The notes: generated from the letters alone by a model not told the origin. Counted from the stretch's first letter, positions 1-12,587 are shown. The stretch: DNA of 32,477 bases from Clostridiales bacterium (GCA_022508465.1 JAFLVB010000011.1:1-32477); one strand, 5' to 3'. Program-made: numbers and translations.

Positions 1-244
1 CCAAATAATAGTCGAGCATATGCTCAAATGTATAGTTAAGGTTGGGATTGACGCTGCTTATAATGCCGCCGTCAATATCGTCCGGAGTAATACCCTTGTT
101 TTTGAGCATGCCTACAAGATAAAAGCCGTATTCGTCACCCGTCTTACTCATAGAGCTTGACAGCCTTAAACTTTCGACGAGCTCGTCCCCGTCGAAAATA
201 CCTATTTTTGTATTTGTATTACCTACATCAAGTGCTATTATCAT
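1..244 (-). CDS. coaX: Type III pantothenate kinase, partial (N-terminal ~81 residues)
   Basis: The minus strand from the ATG at 244 reads MIIALDVGNTNTKIGIFDGD and runs off the left edge, so only about 81 of the usual ~255 residues are present. The N-terminal DVGNTNTKIGIF is the ASKHA-fold phosphate-binding motif of CoaX, and the segment IISSVNPNLNYTFEHML fits the family's next conserved block (ISSV-P). CoaX phosphorylates pantothenate with ATP, the first step of coenzyme A synthesis, in the cytoplasm; the family is feedback-insensitive and needs a monovalent cation. It starts only 4 bp after the stop of the upstream S-component gene, so the two are co-transcribed and probably translationally coupled. 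The catalytic aspartate and the C-terminal half lie outside the window. Confidence 0.92.
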   Translation of the reverse strand, partial: MIIALDVGNTNTKIGIFDGDELVESLRLSSSMSKTGDEYGFYLVGMLKNKGITPDDIDGGIISSVNPNLNYTFEHMLDYYL

Positions 245-248
245 TATC

Positions 249-854
249 TTATCCTCTGTTTCTGCGCCTTTCGACCACTTTTGTAACAGTAAATATAGCT
301 GGCGAAAGAATAATATTGAGTGCAAACTCTATAAAGAAGTTAAAACTGACTAAAACTACAATAATCACATACAGCGCGCTTGATTCCGGATAAGCATCTC
401 CCATAACGTTCATAAGAGCTCCGCTCATAGCGAGCATACTGAGAATAAAAATGCCTGTATTGACTATGGGGGCGGCTGCCGCAGCTACAAACGTAGCAAC
501 ATACTTGTTCTTTTTTGCTACCAGCTTAAACAGCAATGCGGGAACGACACCTGCCGCCATCCCTCTAAACAAGGTAGAAAGCGGAAAGAACACGGGGTGT
601 TCTGCCATAATTGCCATAGACAGTGGATTACCAAGTAAACTGATAAGTACAACAATCGAAAAAGTTAATCCAAGGAAAATCCCCGCTTTCACGCCAAGCA
701 ATATGCCTCCGAGAACTATCGGTACAAGTACAAGGCACAAGCTCGCTTCCCCTATCTTCATAAAACTGCTAAGCACTTGAAACAAAATGACAAGCGCCAT
801 TAAGACTGCAAGGTATGTAATATTCCTTGTCGAAAAAAACTTCTTTTCGTTCAT
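249..854 (-). CDS. ECF transporter S component, probable pantothenate transporter
   Basis: 201 residues, almost entirely hydrophobic with about six membrane segments: an N-terminal basic stretch (MNEKKFFSTRN), then helices near residues 12-32, 38-58, 60-75, 92-112, 118-145 and 158-190. This length and pattern are those of substrate-binding S components of energy-coupling-factor vitamin transporters, which dock on the shared EcfT/EcfA/EcfA' module. No ECF energizing genes are in the window, so it would use a module encoded elsewhere. The substrate is inferred from the neighbour: the next gene, 4 bp downstream, is pantothenate kinase, and pantothenate-type S components (PanT) are known in Firmicutes. 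The ATG at 854 has GGAGG 5 nt upstream. Expression is likely controlled by the structured leader at 855-1000. The pantothenate assignment is context only; another vitamin is possible. Confidence 0.82.
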   Translation of the reverse strand: MNEKKFFSTRNITYLAVLMALVILFQVLSSFMKIGEASLCLVLVPIVLGGILLGVKAGIFLGLTFSIVVLISLLGNPLSMAIMAEHPVFFPLSTLFRGMAAGVVPALLFKLVAKKNKYVATFVAAAAAPIVNTGIFILSMLAMSGALMNVMGDAYPESSALYVIIVVLVSFNFFIEFALNIILSPAIFTVTKVVERRRNRG

Positions 855-1000
855 AAAACCTCCATCGGGTTCATATAGATACCCGTAGCAAAAAAATTAC
901 ATAAAAGCCCATTTTACGGTCGGACTAAAAAATATCCGCCTAAGGCGTTTACCGCGGAGCAATGCAATTAGCCAAAAGAAATCGGATTGCAACTTCCGCG
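855..1000 (-). promoter_or_regulatory. Structured leader RNA with competing hairpins (candidate riboswitch/attenuator)
   Basis: Between the promoter and the S-component gene the minus-strand transcript has about 145 nt. CGCGGA (1000-995) can pair with TCCGCG (958-953), and inside it TGCAAT (991-986) with ATTGCA (968-963). The same TCCGC (958-954) can instead pair with GCGGA (939-935), which is followed at once by TATTTTTT (934-927), a terminator-like arrangement. A second possible pair is CGGGT/ACCCG just before the GGAGG. No known riboswitch class is recognised; THF, TPP and preQ1 consensus patterns do not match by eye. Confidence 0.55.
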
Positions 1001-1006
1001 CAATGT

Positions 1007-1035
1007 ATTATATCATTCGCATTTATGTTTTGCAA
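1007..1035 (-). promoter_or_regulatory. Sigma-A promoter of the S component-coaX operon
   Basis: On the minus strand TTGCAA (1035-1030), a 17-nt spacer and a perfect TATAAT (1012-1007). The start of transcription would be near 1000, giving a long leader before the ATG at 854. Confidence 0.75.
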
Positions 1036-1091
1036 GCATTTTTATATAATAGTAGCACATTTAGTGCGGCAAATTCATATAATAAATAGAC

Positions 1092-1117
1092 AAAAAAGCT
1101 ACGACAACCGTCGTAGC
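1092..1117 (-). terminator. Rho-independent terminator of the Cys-rich small gene
   Basis: A perfect 8-bp stem GCTACGAC/GTCGTAGC with a 4-nt loop (1098-1117), followed on the minus strand by six T (1097-1092). It ends the small gene at 1149 and separates it from the coaX operon promoter. Confidence 0.85.
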
Positions 1118-1148
1118 CGTTAAGCCGCATTAAGTATGTATTTACATT

Positions 1149-1331
1149 TTATTTGCAGCAGCTGTTTTTGTCACCGCAAATGCAGTTAAACAAAATGAAC
1201 CAAAGAATAAGATCACAGCAATCGCCGTTTCTTCTATCGATTCCGCAGCCGCAACCACAACCATTATCCTTGTTACCGCAGCAGCAAATTAGCAGTAAGA
1301 GAATAAACAAATCGTTTCCTCCGCCGAACAT
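1149..1331 (-). CDS. Small Cys-rich hydrophobic protein, function unknown
   Basis: 60 residues beginning MFGGGNDLFILLLLICCCG. The ATG at 1331 is chosen over an in-frame ATG at 1403 because AAGGAGG lies 9 nt before it. Two hydrophobic segments (about residues 7-18 and 39-49) flank a polar, glycine- and cysteine-rich middle containing GCGCGCG. Of 60 residues 13 are Cys, several paired (CCC, CC, CxCxC), suggesting metal binding or disulfide cross-linking. Short Gly/Cys-rich hydrophobic proteins of this kind occur in spore-formers, but I cannot place it in a named family. It is a single-gene transcript: own hairpin-containing leader on one side, strong terminator on the other. The lack of a recognised domain leaves the function open; membrane or spore-coat association is a guess. 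Confidence 0.68.
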   Translation of the reverse strand: MFGGGNDLFILLLLICCCGNKDNGCGCGCGIDRRNGDCCDLILWFILFNCICGDKNSCCK

Positions 1332-1375
1332 AGCGTTTAATTCCTCCTTGTTTGATATTTTTAGATAATCTCCGG

Positions 1376-1414
1376 CGGAGAGAGGTTTGCTTGGCCAAAA
1401 CATTCCCCTCTCCG
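1376..1414 (-). other. Hairpin in the leader of the Cys-rich gene
   Basis: CGGAGAGGGG (minus strand, 1414-1405) can pair with CCTCTCTCCG (1385-1376) over 10 bp with one G-T pair, about 45 nt upstream of the start codon. It has no T-run, so it looks like a stabilising or regulatory leader hairpin. The rest of 1404-1542 shows no gene. Confidence 0.5.
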
Positions 1415-1542
1415 ACCTTTATCTTTGGTAAATTTATCTTTTGTATCGGGTGGCGCCGCCCGTAACTAAGTGAAACAGATATATCTACTGTCATAATATT
1501 GAATTAGCGGCAAATGTGTGCCAAAAATTATTTTATTTTTGC

Positions 1543-1571
1543 TTGACTTTTTTTTGCGTTTTTATTACACT
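1543..1571 (+). promoter_or_regulatory. Sigma-A promoter of glycyl-tRNA synthetase
   Basis: TTGACT (1543-1548), 17-nt spacer, TACACT (1566-1571). Transcription would start near 1578, leaving a short ~22-nt leader, so no T-box fits before this gene. Confidence 0.72.
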
Positions 1572-1600
1572 TTTTAGTGACTTTATTTTCAGGAGTTATT

Positions 1601-2986
1601 ATGGCAGAACTAACTATGGACAAACTCGTAGCGCTGTGCAAAGGCCGCGGCTTTGTGTATCCGGGCAGCGAAATTTACGGCGGCCTCGCAAATGCGTGGG
1701 ACTACGGCCCGCTCGGCGTCGAGCTTAAGAATAATGTAAAAAAAGCGTGGTGGAACGAATTTGTTACTCGCTCGACCACCAATGTAGGCGTTGATTGCGC
1801 CATCCTTATGAACAACTCGGTTTGGGAGGCGAGCGGTCATATCGGCGGATTTTCCGACCCGCTTATGGACTGCAAGGAGTGCAAATCCCGTCATCGTGCC
1901 GACGACCTTGTCGAGAATTACATTGCTCGCAAGGGCAAAAATGTCAGCATTACAGGCTGGGACAACAATCAGCTCGAGGAATATATCACCGAGAACAAAA
2001 TTCCATGCCCCGTATGCGGCAAGAGCAACTTTACATCTATAAAGAAGTTCAACCTTATGTTCAAGACCTTCCAGGGCGTTACCGAGGACAGCGCAAGCAC
2101 CGTTTACCTCCGCCCAGAAACAGCTCAGGGTATCTTTGTCAACTTCCAAAACATTGCCCGCACGACGCGCAACAAGATCCCCTTCGGCGTAGGCCAGATA
2201 GGAAAATCGTTCCGTAACGAAATTACTCCGGGCAACTTCATCTTCCGTATCAGAGAGTTTGAGCAAATGGAACTTGAATTTTTCTGTAAGCCGGGCACAG
2301 ACCTCGAATGGTTCTATTATTGGAAGGACTTTTGCCACAACTGGCTGCTTAAATACGGCATAAAAAAAGAAAACCTCAGACTACGCGACCACGATAAGGA
2401 GGAGCTTGCGTTCTACTCCAAGGCAACGACCGACTTTGAGTTCAAATTCCCGTTCGGCTGGGGCGAGCTTTGGGGCGTTGCAGACCGCACCGACTACGAC
2501 TTACGTTGTCACGAAAAGAAGTCGGGCAAGAGCATGGAGTACACCGACCCAGTCACCAACGAGAAGTATGTGCCTTACTGCATAGAGCCGTCGCTCGGCG
2601 CAGACCGCGCAACGCTCGCATTTCTTTGCAATGCGTACGAAGAGCAAACTTTGGAGGGCGGCGACACTCGCGTGGTGATGCACTTCCATCCGCAGCTTGC
2701 ACCGTATAAGGCAGCAATACTTCCGCTCCAAAAGAATTTGTCCGAAAAAGCCGACGAAATTTATAAGATGCTTGTCAAGAAGTTCAACTGCGCTTATGAC
2801 CTTAGCGGCTCGATCGGCAAGCGCTATCGCCGTCAAGACGAAATAGGTACTCCCTATTGCATCACCGTTGACTTTGATACGCTCGAGGACGGAACCGTTA
2901 CCGTGCGCGACCGCGACACAATGGAGCAAATCCGCATAAAAATCGACGAGTTAGCAAACTACTTAACCGAAAAAATCGAAGCGTAA
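1601..2986 (+). CDS. glyQS: Glycyl-tRNA synthetase, single-chain (alpha2) type
   Basis: 461 residues, the usual size for the dimeric one-chain bacterial enzyme that charges tRNA-Gly. The start is the ATG at 1601 with AGGAG 5 nt upstream; a GTG at 1577 lies at the expected transcription start and is rejected. Visible: the N-terminal [15 protein letters not shown] of the class II motif 1 region, two CxxC pairs in the insertion domain (DCKECK, CPVCG), motif 2 around [25 protein letters not shown], motif 3 in [18 protein letters not shown], and the C-terminal anticodon-binding domain ending YLTEKIEA. It stands alone between its own promoter and a strong terminator. Nothing odd in the sequence. 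Confidence 0.97.
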   Translation: MAELTMDKLVALCKGRGFVYPGSEIYGGLANAWDYGPLGVELKNNVKKAWWNEFVTRSTTNVGVDCAILMNNSVWEASGHIGGFSDPLMDCKECKSRHRADDLVENYIARKGKNVSITGWDNNQLEEYITENKIPCPVCGKSNFTSIKKFNLMFKTFQGVTEDSASTVYLRPETAQGIFVNFQNIARTTRNKIPFGVGQIGKSFRNEITPGNFIFRIREFEQMELEFFCKPGTDLEWFYYWKDFCHNWLLKYGIKKENLRLRDHDKEELAFYSKATTDFEFKFPFGWGELWGVADRTDYDLRCHEKKSGKSMEYTDPVTNEKYVPYCIEPSLGADRATLAFLCNAYEEQTLEGGDTRVVMHFHPQLAPYKAAILPLQKNLSEKADEIYKMLVKKFNCAYDLSGSIGKRYRRQDEIGTPYCITVDFDTLEDGTVTVRDRDTMEQIRIKIDELANYLTEKIEA

Positions 2987-3014
2987 AAGTAGACAAATAA
3001 AGAATATTCGATAC

Positions 3015-3044
3015 ACAAAAAAGCGAGGACACCCTCGCTTTTTT
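3015..3044. terminator. Bidirectional terminator between glyQS and the BspA-like gene
   Basis: Perfect 8-bp stem AAGCGAGG/CCTCGCTT (3021-3028 and 3033-3040) with A residues on the left and T residues on the right, so it can end both the plus-strand glyQS transcript and the minus-strand gene ending at 3060. Confidence 0.88.
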
Positions 3045-3059
3045 GTTTGTGTAATCTTA

Positions 3060-4268
3060 TTATTCAAAAACTATATACCCGTCTAAGCAATGAATCGTAT
3101 AGTTGACTGCCTCTTTATTCCAATTATCGGCTTTTGCAATATCATTCCAACCTGCAATATTACCTTGATAGTAAATTTCAAAATCAAAGCAATATCCAAA
3201 AGCATTTTCGCCGATGCTTGTAATGCTGTTAGGAATTATTATAGATTTTAATTCTTCACATTTACTAAATGCACTTGAACATATACTCGTTACACTACTT
3301 GGGATAGTTATGTTATTTAGACTTTTGCAGCCTGCAAAAGCTCCCGAACCTATTTCGGTTATTCCATTGGGCAAATTAACACTTTTTAAACTTTCACAAT
3401 TTAAAAACATTCCACCCTCTATGCTTGTCAAGCTGTCCGGGAGGGTTACACTTTCTAAATTGAAACATTTAAAAAATAAAGCATTCCCAACTTTTTTTAC
3501 GCTATTGGGGATTACTATGCTCTTTAAGCTCTCACACCCTACAAATGCATTATCTCCTATTGCCGTAACGCTATCGGGAATCGTAATATCCTTTAGGCTT
3601 ATGCACTCCTTAAAAGTTCTAAGCCCTATTTTAGTTATCTCACCCATAAATGTAACGTTCTTTAACTCCGAGCAATTTTCAAATACTTGATCGCCTATCT
3701 CGACTATCGTGTCGGGGATTGTTACGTTTTCCAATTTGCTGCCCGTAAACGCTCGCTCCACAAAGCTTGTTACCTTAACGCCATTATAATGAGTAAGTAT
3801 ATTGACAGAAGTAACATAATTGTTTACTAAGCCAAAAACCTGATAATTATCGTCATCATATCTTATATATTTAACGTTATCATAGGTCTCATAAGGTAGC
3901 GAATTTTCTTGGCAAAAGTACCACCTACCTAATCTTATTACTTTATCGTTTATAACTGCGTCCCTAAGCAAAATATTTAATTTAAATTTCTTCCCATTAT
4001 ATTTATAAGTCGTTTTTCCTTTATACCCTTCCGGATCAAGCCCATTTGACGCAGCAATATATGATAAATCATAGGTGCATTTACCATTGGGGCTAATGGT
4101 TATATAGTTGTCTTTATTAACTACATAGCCGCCTTGATTTGAGCTATAAAAATAAGCATAATAAGTACCGGCAATTTTCTCCCTATACTCAGACGACTCG
4201 CATGAGGCAAGCGCACCAACCATAGTGCAAGCAATAAGCAGTAAAGCTACTAAGATAAATTTTTTCAC
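3060..4268 (-). CDS. BspA-type leucine-rich-repeat surface lipoprotein
   Basis: 402 residues from a GTG at 4268, chosen because AAAGGAGG lies 6 nt before it and it directly opens a lipoprotein signal: KKF, a hydrophobic core, then the lipobox LASC (Cys22). Residues ~25-145 are a non-repeat region; from ~150 to ~365 there are about eight BspA-type repeats of ~23 residues with the pattern IxIPxSVTxIGxxAFxxCxxLK. The C terminus ends in the W-rich cap often seen in this group (GNIAGWNDIAKADNW). The protein should be lipid-anchored on the outside of the membrane. Members of the family mediate binding to host proteins or polysaccharides, but the ligand here is unknown. A single-gene unit with its own terminator at 3015-3044. 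Confidence 0.9.
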   Translation of the reverse strand: MKKFILVALLLIACTMVGALASCESSEYREKIAGTYYAYFYSSNQGGYVVNKDNYITISPNGKCTYDLSYIAASNGLDPEGYKGKTTYKYNGKKFKLNILLRDAVINDKVIRLGRWYFCQENSLPYETYDNVKYIRYDDDNYQVFGLVNNYVTSVNILTHYNGVKVTSFVERAFTGSKLENVTIPDTIVEIGDQVFENCSELKNVTFMGEITKIGLRTFKECISLKDITIPDSVTAIGDNAFVGCESLKSIVIPNSVKKVGNALFFKCFNLESVTLPDSLTSIEGGMFLNCESLKSVNLPNGITEIGSGAFAGCKSLNNITIPSSVTSICSSAFSKCEELKSIIIPNSITSIGENAFGYCFDFEIYYQGNIAGWNDIAKADNWNKEAVNYTIHCLDGYIVFE

Positions 4269-4343
4269 GTAAATCCTCCTTTGGTGCGACTTTGCGCCGC
4301 ATTTACTATGTCGATTATTACATGGAAATCCGAATTTGTCTAC

Positions 4344-4378
4344 CAAGTAGCGCTTGCTTTTTGTCAAGTAACGCTTGC
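4344..4378. repeat. Tandem 14-bp sites upstream of the BspA-like gene
   Basis: CAAGTAGCGCTTGC (4344-4357) and CAAGTAACGCTTGC (4365-4378) differ at one base and start exactly 21 bp apart, two helical turns. Each has CAAG...CTTG symmetry. A TTGACA on the minus strand lies between them, though no convincing -10 is seen. They look like paired operator half-turn sites. From 4380 to 4566 I see nothing else. Confidence 0.5.
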
Positions 4379-4566
4379 ACTTTTGTATTTGAGGATTTTG
4401 GCGGTTTTTAGAGTAAGAAATATGCTAAGTTACATTTTATAGATGTAAATAACTTTATCCATTAATTTATAGTCACCCTCATCATGCGCTTCGTGCCAAG
4501 TCCCTCAAGGTGGAAGCCTATGATAAGGCGATTATTTTGTTATTATTCTCAAACGAAAAATATAGC

Positions 4567-4595
4567 AAAACCCGAGTGGGTTACACTCGGGTTTA
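4567..4595 (-). terminator. Terminator of the rpoB-rpoC operon
   Basis: Perfect 11-bp stem AAACCCGAGTG/CACTCGGGTTT (4568-4578 and 4584-4594) with the minus-strand T-run TTTT at the base. It lies 51 bp past the stop of the small ORF, so the ORF at 4646-4801 is inside the transcript. Confidence 0.85.
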
Positions 4596-4645
4596 AATTT
4601 TTTATCCTTTACTAAAGATATTTATTTACTTAAGGCTTTAAGTCC

Positions 4646-4801
4646 TCACCAATCTTCGCGAACGGAAATTTTGATATCGTCGTAATAATCAAAGTATTTA
4701 CGCTTAAAGTTTTCCACTTCCCTTTGCTCTTTTGCCTTTTTATCGGGTACAGGCTTTTTGGGCAGCGTAGTTTGCTTTTCGATAACCTTTTTTTCGTCCA
4801 T
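4646..4801 (-). CDS. 51-residue basic protein encoded directly after rpoC
   Basis: From the ATG at 4801 the frame reads MDEKKVIEKQTTLPKKPVPD and ends in SVREDW. It is rich in Lys, Glu and Asp, has no membrane segment, and a Tyr-Asp-rich C-terminal half (FKRKYFDYYDD). Its ATG lies one base after the rpoC stop, so it would be translated by coupling rather than from a clear ribosome site. It lies between rpoC and the operon terminator, hence transcribed with RNA polymerase. No family is recognised. The codon pattern (many wobble-position changes compatible with AAA/AAG, GAA) and lack of a repeat make a real gene likely but not certain. A ribosomal- or polymerase-associated role would be a guess from position only. 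Confidence 0.6.
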   Translation of the reverse strand: MDEKKVIEKQTTLPKKPVPDKKAKEQREVENFKRKYFDYYDDIKISVREDW

Positions 4802-4802
4802 A

Positions 4803-7800
4803 CTACTCATTGATATCGGCGATGCGTGCTTCCATTTCGCGCTCTGATCTGTCAGTAGCCTCTTGCGGATAAATGTTCTTGTACTTCTTCATACCTGTGC
4901 CGGCAGGAATAAGTTTACCTATGATGACATTTTCCTTAAGACCGATAAGCGGGTCAACCTTGTTCTTGATAGCAGCCTCGGTAAGAACTCTTGCCGTCTC
5001 CTGGAAGGAAGCCGCCGAAAGGAACGAGTCGGTTGCAAGTGCTGCCTTGGTGATACCGAGCAAGGTGTGCTTAGCTACTGCCGGACGGCCGTAGTTTTCC
5101 ATAGCCGCGGAGTTAGCCTCGTCGAATGCCGAAAGGTCAACCATAGCACCGGGCAACAAATCGGTGTCGCCACTATCCTCTACTCTTACCTTTTTGAGCA
5201 TCTGTCTTACGATAACCTCGATGTGCTTGTCGTTGATCTGCACGCCTTGGCTGCGGTAAACGGATTGAACTTCGCGTAAGATATAGTCCTGAACATACTT
5301 GCGGCCCTTTGTACGTAATATGTCGTGCGGGTTGATAGGACCTTCGGTGAGTGCGTCACCGCTCATTACGGTTGCGCCCTCTGTGATATTTGGCTTAAGC
5401 TTAGCGCTGTACGGAATTGAGTAAGATTCCTCTTTGCCATCCTCGCGCTTAACGATAATGTCACGCTTACCGTCCTTTTCGACAATGCTGATAACACCGC
5501 CGTGCTCAACTACTATAGCAACACCCTTGGGCTTACGTGCTTCAAACAATTCTTCGACACGCGGCAAACCTCGAGTTATATCTTCTGCTGCTGCGACACC
5601 ACCCGTGTGGAATGTACGCATGGTAAGCTGTGTACCCGGCTCACCGATTGACTGAGCTGCAATAATTCCGACAGCCTCGCCCACTCTTACAGGCGCAGAG
5701 CCCGACATGTCTTTGCCGTAGCATTTTACGCAAACGCCATGCTTAGCCTTGCAAGTGAGTACGGTACGGATACTTACGCCTTGGATACCTGCCTTTTCGA
5801 TAGCGATAGCAAGGTCCTCGGTGATGAGCTCGTTGCAAGCAACGATAATTTGCCCAGCCTGAGGATGTCCCTCGGGATAGTACACGTCCTCGGCTGCAAA
5901 TCTGCCGTTAAGACGGTCTGTAAGCGACTCGATGACCTGATTGCCTTCCATAATGGCTGTGGTGTATGTGCCCTTCGGCTTTTGACCTTCGCAACAATCC
6001 TCATCGCGAACGATTACGTCCTGAGATACGTCGACAAGACGTCTTGTAAGATAACCCGAGTCGGCAGTTTTGAGCGCCGTATCGGCAAGACCTTTACGAC
6101 CACCGTGAGACGAAATGAAGTATTCAAGAACCGACAAGCCTTCACGGAAGGAAGAACGAACGGGCGTCTCCAAAGTTTTACCTTGCGGGTTTGTCATAAG
6201 ACCACGCATACCGGAAAGCTGAGCTATCTGCTTCATGCTACCACGCGCACCGGATACAGCCATCATGTTGATGGGGTTAAACTTTGTAAGTGTCTTTTTG
6301 AGTGCACTCGTTACATCGTTGTTTGCCGCAGTCCACTCGTTGACTACAAGTTTGTACTTTTCGTCCTCGGTCATAAGTCCGCGGTCGTAAAGACGCTCTA
6401 TATTGATTACGCGCTTTTCGGTGTCGGCAAGGATTTGCTTCTTTTCGTCGGGGATATTCATATCGAATACGCTCGTCGTGATCGCGCCGATTGTTGAGTA
6501 TTTGTAACCGAGCGACTTGATATTGTCAAGCATCTTGACTGTCTCGGTTGCGCCTTTAAGTTTAAATGTGGTGTCTACTATCTGTTGGAGACGCGACTTG
6601 TCTACGCAAGCGTCAACCTCGAGAGTAAACGGATTATTTTTGTCCTCAGCCTCGAATACTTTGCCGTTTTCGTCCTCGCAAAGTTTAAGTCCGAGGTCTT
6701 GCGGAATTATATCGTTGAAAATCAATCTACCTACCGTAGTTTCGATACGCTTGCTGCACGTCTTGCCGTCGATTTCCTTGGTTACGCGCACCCATATCTT
6801 ACTTTGCAGTTCGATTTCCTTATTGGCATAAGCCATCTTGGCTTCGTCTTCGTCGCAGAAGATCATGCCTTCGCCCTTAGCACCCGGCTTAGCTATGGTC
6901 AAGTAGTAGCAACCGATGACCATATCTTGGGTGGGCGAGCAGACAGGTCTACCGTCGCTGAGCTTTAAGATGTTGTTTGTCGAAAGCATAAGGAATCTTG
7001 CCTCGACGCGTGCCTCTACCGAAAGGGGTACATGGACAGCCATCTGGTCACCGTCGAAGTCGGCGTTGAACGCGCCGCAGGCGAGCGGGTGAAGCTTGAT
7101 TGCGCGGCCTTCTACAAGGACGGGCTCAAATGCCTGGATACCAAGTCTATGCAGCGTAGGCGCACGGTTCAAGAGAACGGGGTGCTCCTTAATAACGCCT
7201 TCGAGTACGCCCCAAACTTCCTTGCCGGCGCGCTCTACTATACGCTTAGCGCTCTTGATGTTGTGTGTCTTGCCCTGAGCAACGAGTTCGCGCATTACAA
7301 ACGGCTTAAAGAGCTCGAGCGCCATCTCCTTGGGCAAACCGCATTGATACATCTTAAGTTCGGGACCTACTACGATAACCGAACGGCCGGAGTAGTCAAC
7401 ACGCTTACCGAGCAAGTTCTGCCTGAAGCGTCCTTGCTTACCTCTAAGCAAGCCGCTGAGCGATTTAAGCTCGCGATTGCCTGCGCCCGAAACTGCCTTG
7501 CCGCGTCTGCCGTTATCTATAAGCGAGTCGACAGCCTCTTGGAGCATACGCTTTTCGTTACGAATAATAATGTCGGGAGCGCTTATTTCCAAGAGCTTCT
7601 TAAGACGATTGTTTCTGTTTATAACTCTGCGATACAAGTCGTTAAGGTCGCTTGTCGCATAGCGTCCACCATCAAGCTGAACCATCGGTCTAAGCTCAGG
7701 CGGAAGTACGGGCAGAACGTCAAGCACCATCCAGGTGGGATCTGTGCCGTTTTTTAGGAATGCGTCCAAAATGTCAAGACGCTTTATTGCCTTTACCTTC

Positions 7801-8408
7801 TTCTGACCCGTCGAATTATTTACTATCTCTTTGATTTCTTTATATTCTTTTTCGAGCTCAACTTGGGAGAGGAGTTCCTTGATAGCCTCTGCGCCCATGC
7901 CCACTCTGAATGCCTTGGGACCGTACTTTTCCTGAGCCTCCATAACCTGAGCGTCGCTTAAAACCTGCTTGTACTCGAGGTCGGTCTCGCCCGGATCGAG
8001 CACAATAAAGGAAGCGAAATACACTACCTGCTCGAGCGCTTTGGGAGGAATGTCGAGGAGCAAGCCTATACGGCTTGGCACACCTCTAAAGTACCATATA
8101 TGAGTAACGGGAGCGGCAAGCTCAACGTGACCCATTCTTTCACGACGTACTTTTGCCTTGGTGACTTCTACGCCGCACTTGTCGCAAATTACGCCCTTAT
8201 ATCTAACGCGCTTATATTTACCGCAGTGGCATTCCCAGTCCTTGGTAGGTCCGAAGATTCTCTCGCAAAACAGACCGTCGCGTTCGGGTTTTTGCGTGCG
8301 GTAGTTGATAGTTTCCGACTTAGTAACTTCGCCGTGCGACCACTCTCTTATTTTGTTGGGGCCGGCGATTGCTATTTGCATAGAATCGAAATTATTTAAT
8401 TCAAACAT
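4803..8408 (-). CDS. rpoC: DNA-directed RNA polymerase subunit beta'
   Basis: 1201 residues, normal for Firmicutes beta'. N terminus [20 protein letters not shown], then the zinc site CxC...CxxC (Cys60, 62, 75, 78), the active-centre motif [12 protein letters not shown] near residue 450 whose three Asp hold the catalytic Mg, the trigger loop / bridge helix region ([20 protein letters not shown]), the second Cys cluster ([11 protein letters not shown]) and [24 protein letters not shown]. With beta it forms the catalytic cleft of RNA polymerase. It follows rpoB after 20 bp with GGAGG 9 nt before its ATG; the two are one operon. No insertion (SI3) of the proteobacterial type is present. Confidence 0.98.
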   Translation of the reverse strand: MFELNNFDSMQIAIAGPNKIREWSHGEVTKSETINYRTQKPERDGLFCERIFGPTKDWECHCGKYKRVRYKGVICDKCGVEVTKAKVRRERMGHVELAAPVTHIWYFRGVPSRIGLLLDIPPKALEQVVYFASFIVLDPGETDLEYKQVLSDAQVMEAQEKYGPKAFRVGMGAEAIKELLSQVELEKEYKEIKEIVNNSTGQKKVKAIKRLDILDAFLKNGTDPTWMVLDVLPVLPPELRPMVQLDGGRYATSDLNDLYRRVINRNNRLKKLLEISAPDIIIRNEKRMLQEAVDSLIDNGRRGKAVSGAGNRELKSLSGLLRGKQGRFRQNLLGKRVDYSGRSVIVVGPELKMYQCGLPKEMALELFKPFVMRELVAQGKTHNIKSAKRIVERAGKEVWGVLEGVIKEHPVLLNRAPTLHRLGIQAFEPVLVEGRAIKLHPLACGAFNADFDGDQMAVHVPLSVEARVEARFLMLSTNNILKLSDGRPVCSPTQDMVIGCYYLTIAKPGAKGEGMIFCDEDEAKMAYANKEIELQSKIWVRVTKEIDGKTCSKRIETTVGRLIFNDIIPQDLGLKLCEDENGKVFEAEDKNNPFTLEVDACVDKSRLQQIVDTTFKLKGATETVKMLDNIKSLGYKYSTIGAITTSVFDMNIPDEKKQILADTEKRVINIERLYDRGLMTEDEKYKLVVNEWTAANNDVTSALKKTLTKFNPINMMAVSGARGSMKQIAQLSGMRGLMTNPQGKTLETPVRSSFREGLSVLEYFISSHGGRKGLADTALKTADSGYLTRRLVDVSQDVIVRDEDCCEGQKPKGTYTTAIMEGNQVIESLTDRLNGRFAAEDVYYPEGHPQAGQIIVACNELITEDLAIAIEKAGIQGVSIRTVLTCKAKHGVCVKCYGKDMSGSAPVRVGEAVGIIAAQSIGEPGTQLTMRTFHTGGVAAAEDITRGLPRVEELFEARKPKGVAIVVEHGGVISIVEKDGKRDIIVKREDGKEESYSIPYSAKLKPNITEGATVMSGDALTEGPINPHDILRTKGRKYVQDYILREVQSVYRSQGVQINDKHIEVIVRQMLKKVRVEDSGDTDLLPGAMVDLSAFDEANSAAMENYGRPAVAKHTLLGITKAALATDSFLSAASFQETARVLTEAAIKNKVDPLIGLKENVIIGKLIPAGTGMKKYKNIYPQEATDRSEREMEARIADINE

Positions 8409-8428
8409 TTATTTTGTCCTCCATTAGC

Positions 8429-12268
<3,840 letters not shown>

Positions 12269-12304
12269 TTACAATCTCCTTTAATTATGTTCGCGTTTGC
12301 AAAT

Positions 12305-12390
12305 AAATTTGGTATTATACCCCGGAGTAAGCTCCGGACTCGCGTGCTGCGCATGCTTTTCCGCTACCAGCGGGGTATTCCACCAAATTT
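12305..12390. repeat. 86-bp palindromic three-arm element in the rpoB leader
   Basis: The ends AAATTTGGT and ATACCCC (12305-12323) pair with GGGGTAT and ACCAAATTT (12372-12390), 16 pairs with a 3-nt internal mismatch. Inside are three hairpins: CCGGAG/CTCCGG (12322-12337), GCGTGC/GCATGC (12342-12356, one G-T) and CCGCT/AGCGG (12361-12373), some overlapping the closing stem by a base or two. The segment GGTGGAATACCCCGCT on the minus strand resembles the repeat at 20567-20617. It lies in the transcribed rpoB leader. More AAATTTG motifs follow up to 12425. Confidence 0.65.
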
Positions 12391-12466
12391 GTCGTCGCAA
12401 ATTTGCCCTTGCAACAAGCAAATTTACTCCTCGAATAAAAAATTCGGCAGAATACTGCATTTTATT

Positions 12467-12496
12467 AGTGTAAAACATTTTGGCAATAATTGTCAA
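12467..12496 (-). promoter_or_regulatory. Promoter of rpoB-rpoC
   Basis: Minus strand TTGACA (12496-12491), 18-nt spacer, TACACT (12472-12467). The start point falls near 12460, giving a ~190-nt leader to rpoB that contains the palindromic element; 12497-12587 holds nothing recognised. Confidence 0.75.
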
Positions 12497-12587
12497 GCAA
12501 AATAAAGTATAAAATTTTATAAAAATTAACAAAATTTTTTTGAACACTTATTTTCGACAAGATTAGACAAAATTTTATGCCCATAGT

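Noticed and set aside
1543..1600. T-box leader before glycyl-tRNA synthetase
   Set aside because: The promoter leaves only ~22 nt of leader, with no AGGGUGG-type T-box sequence or terminator.
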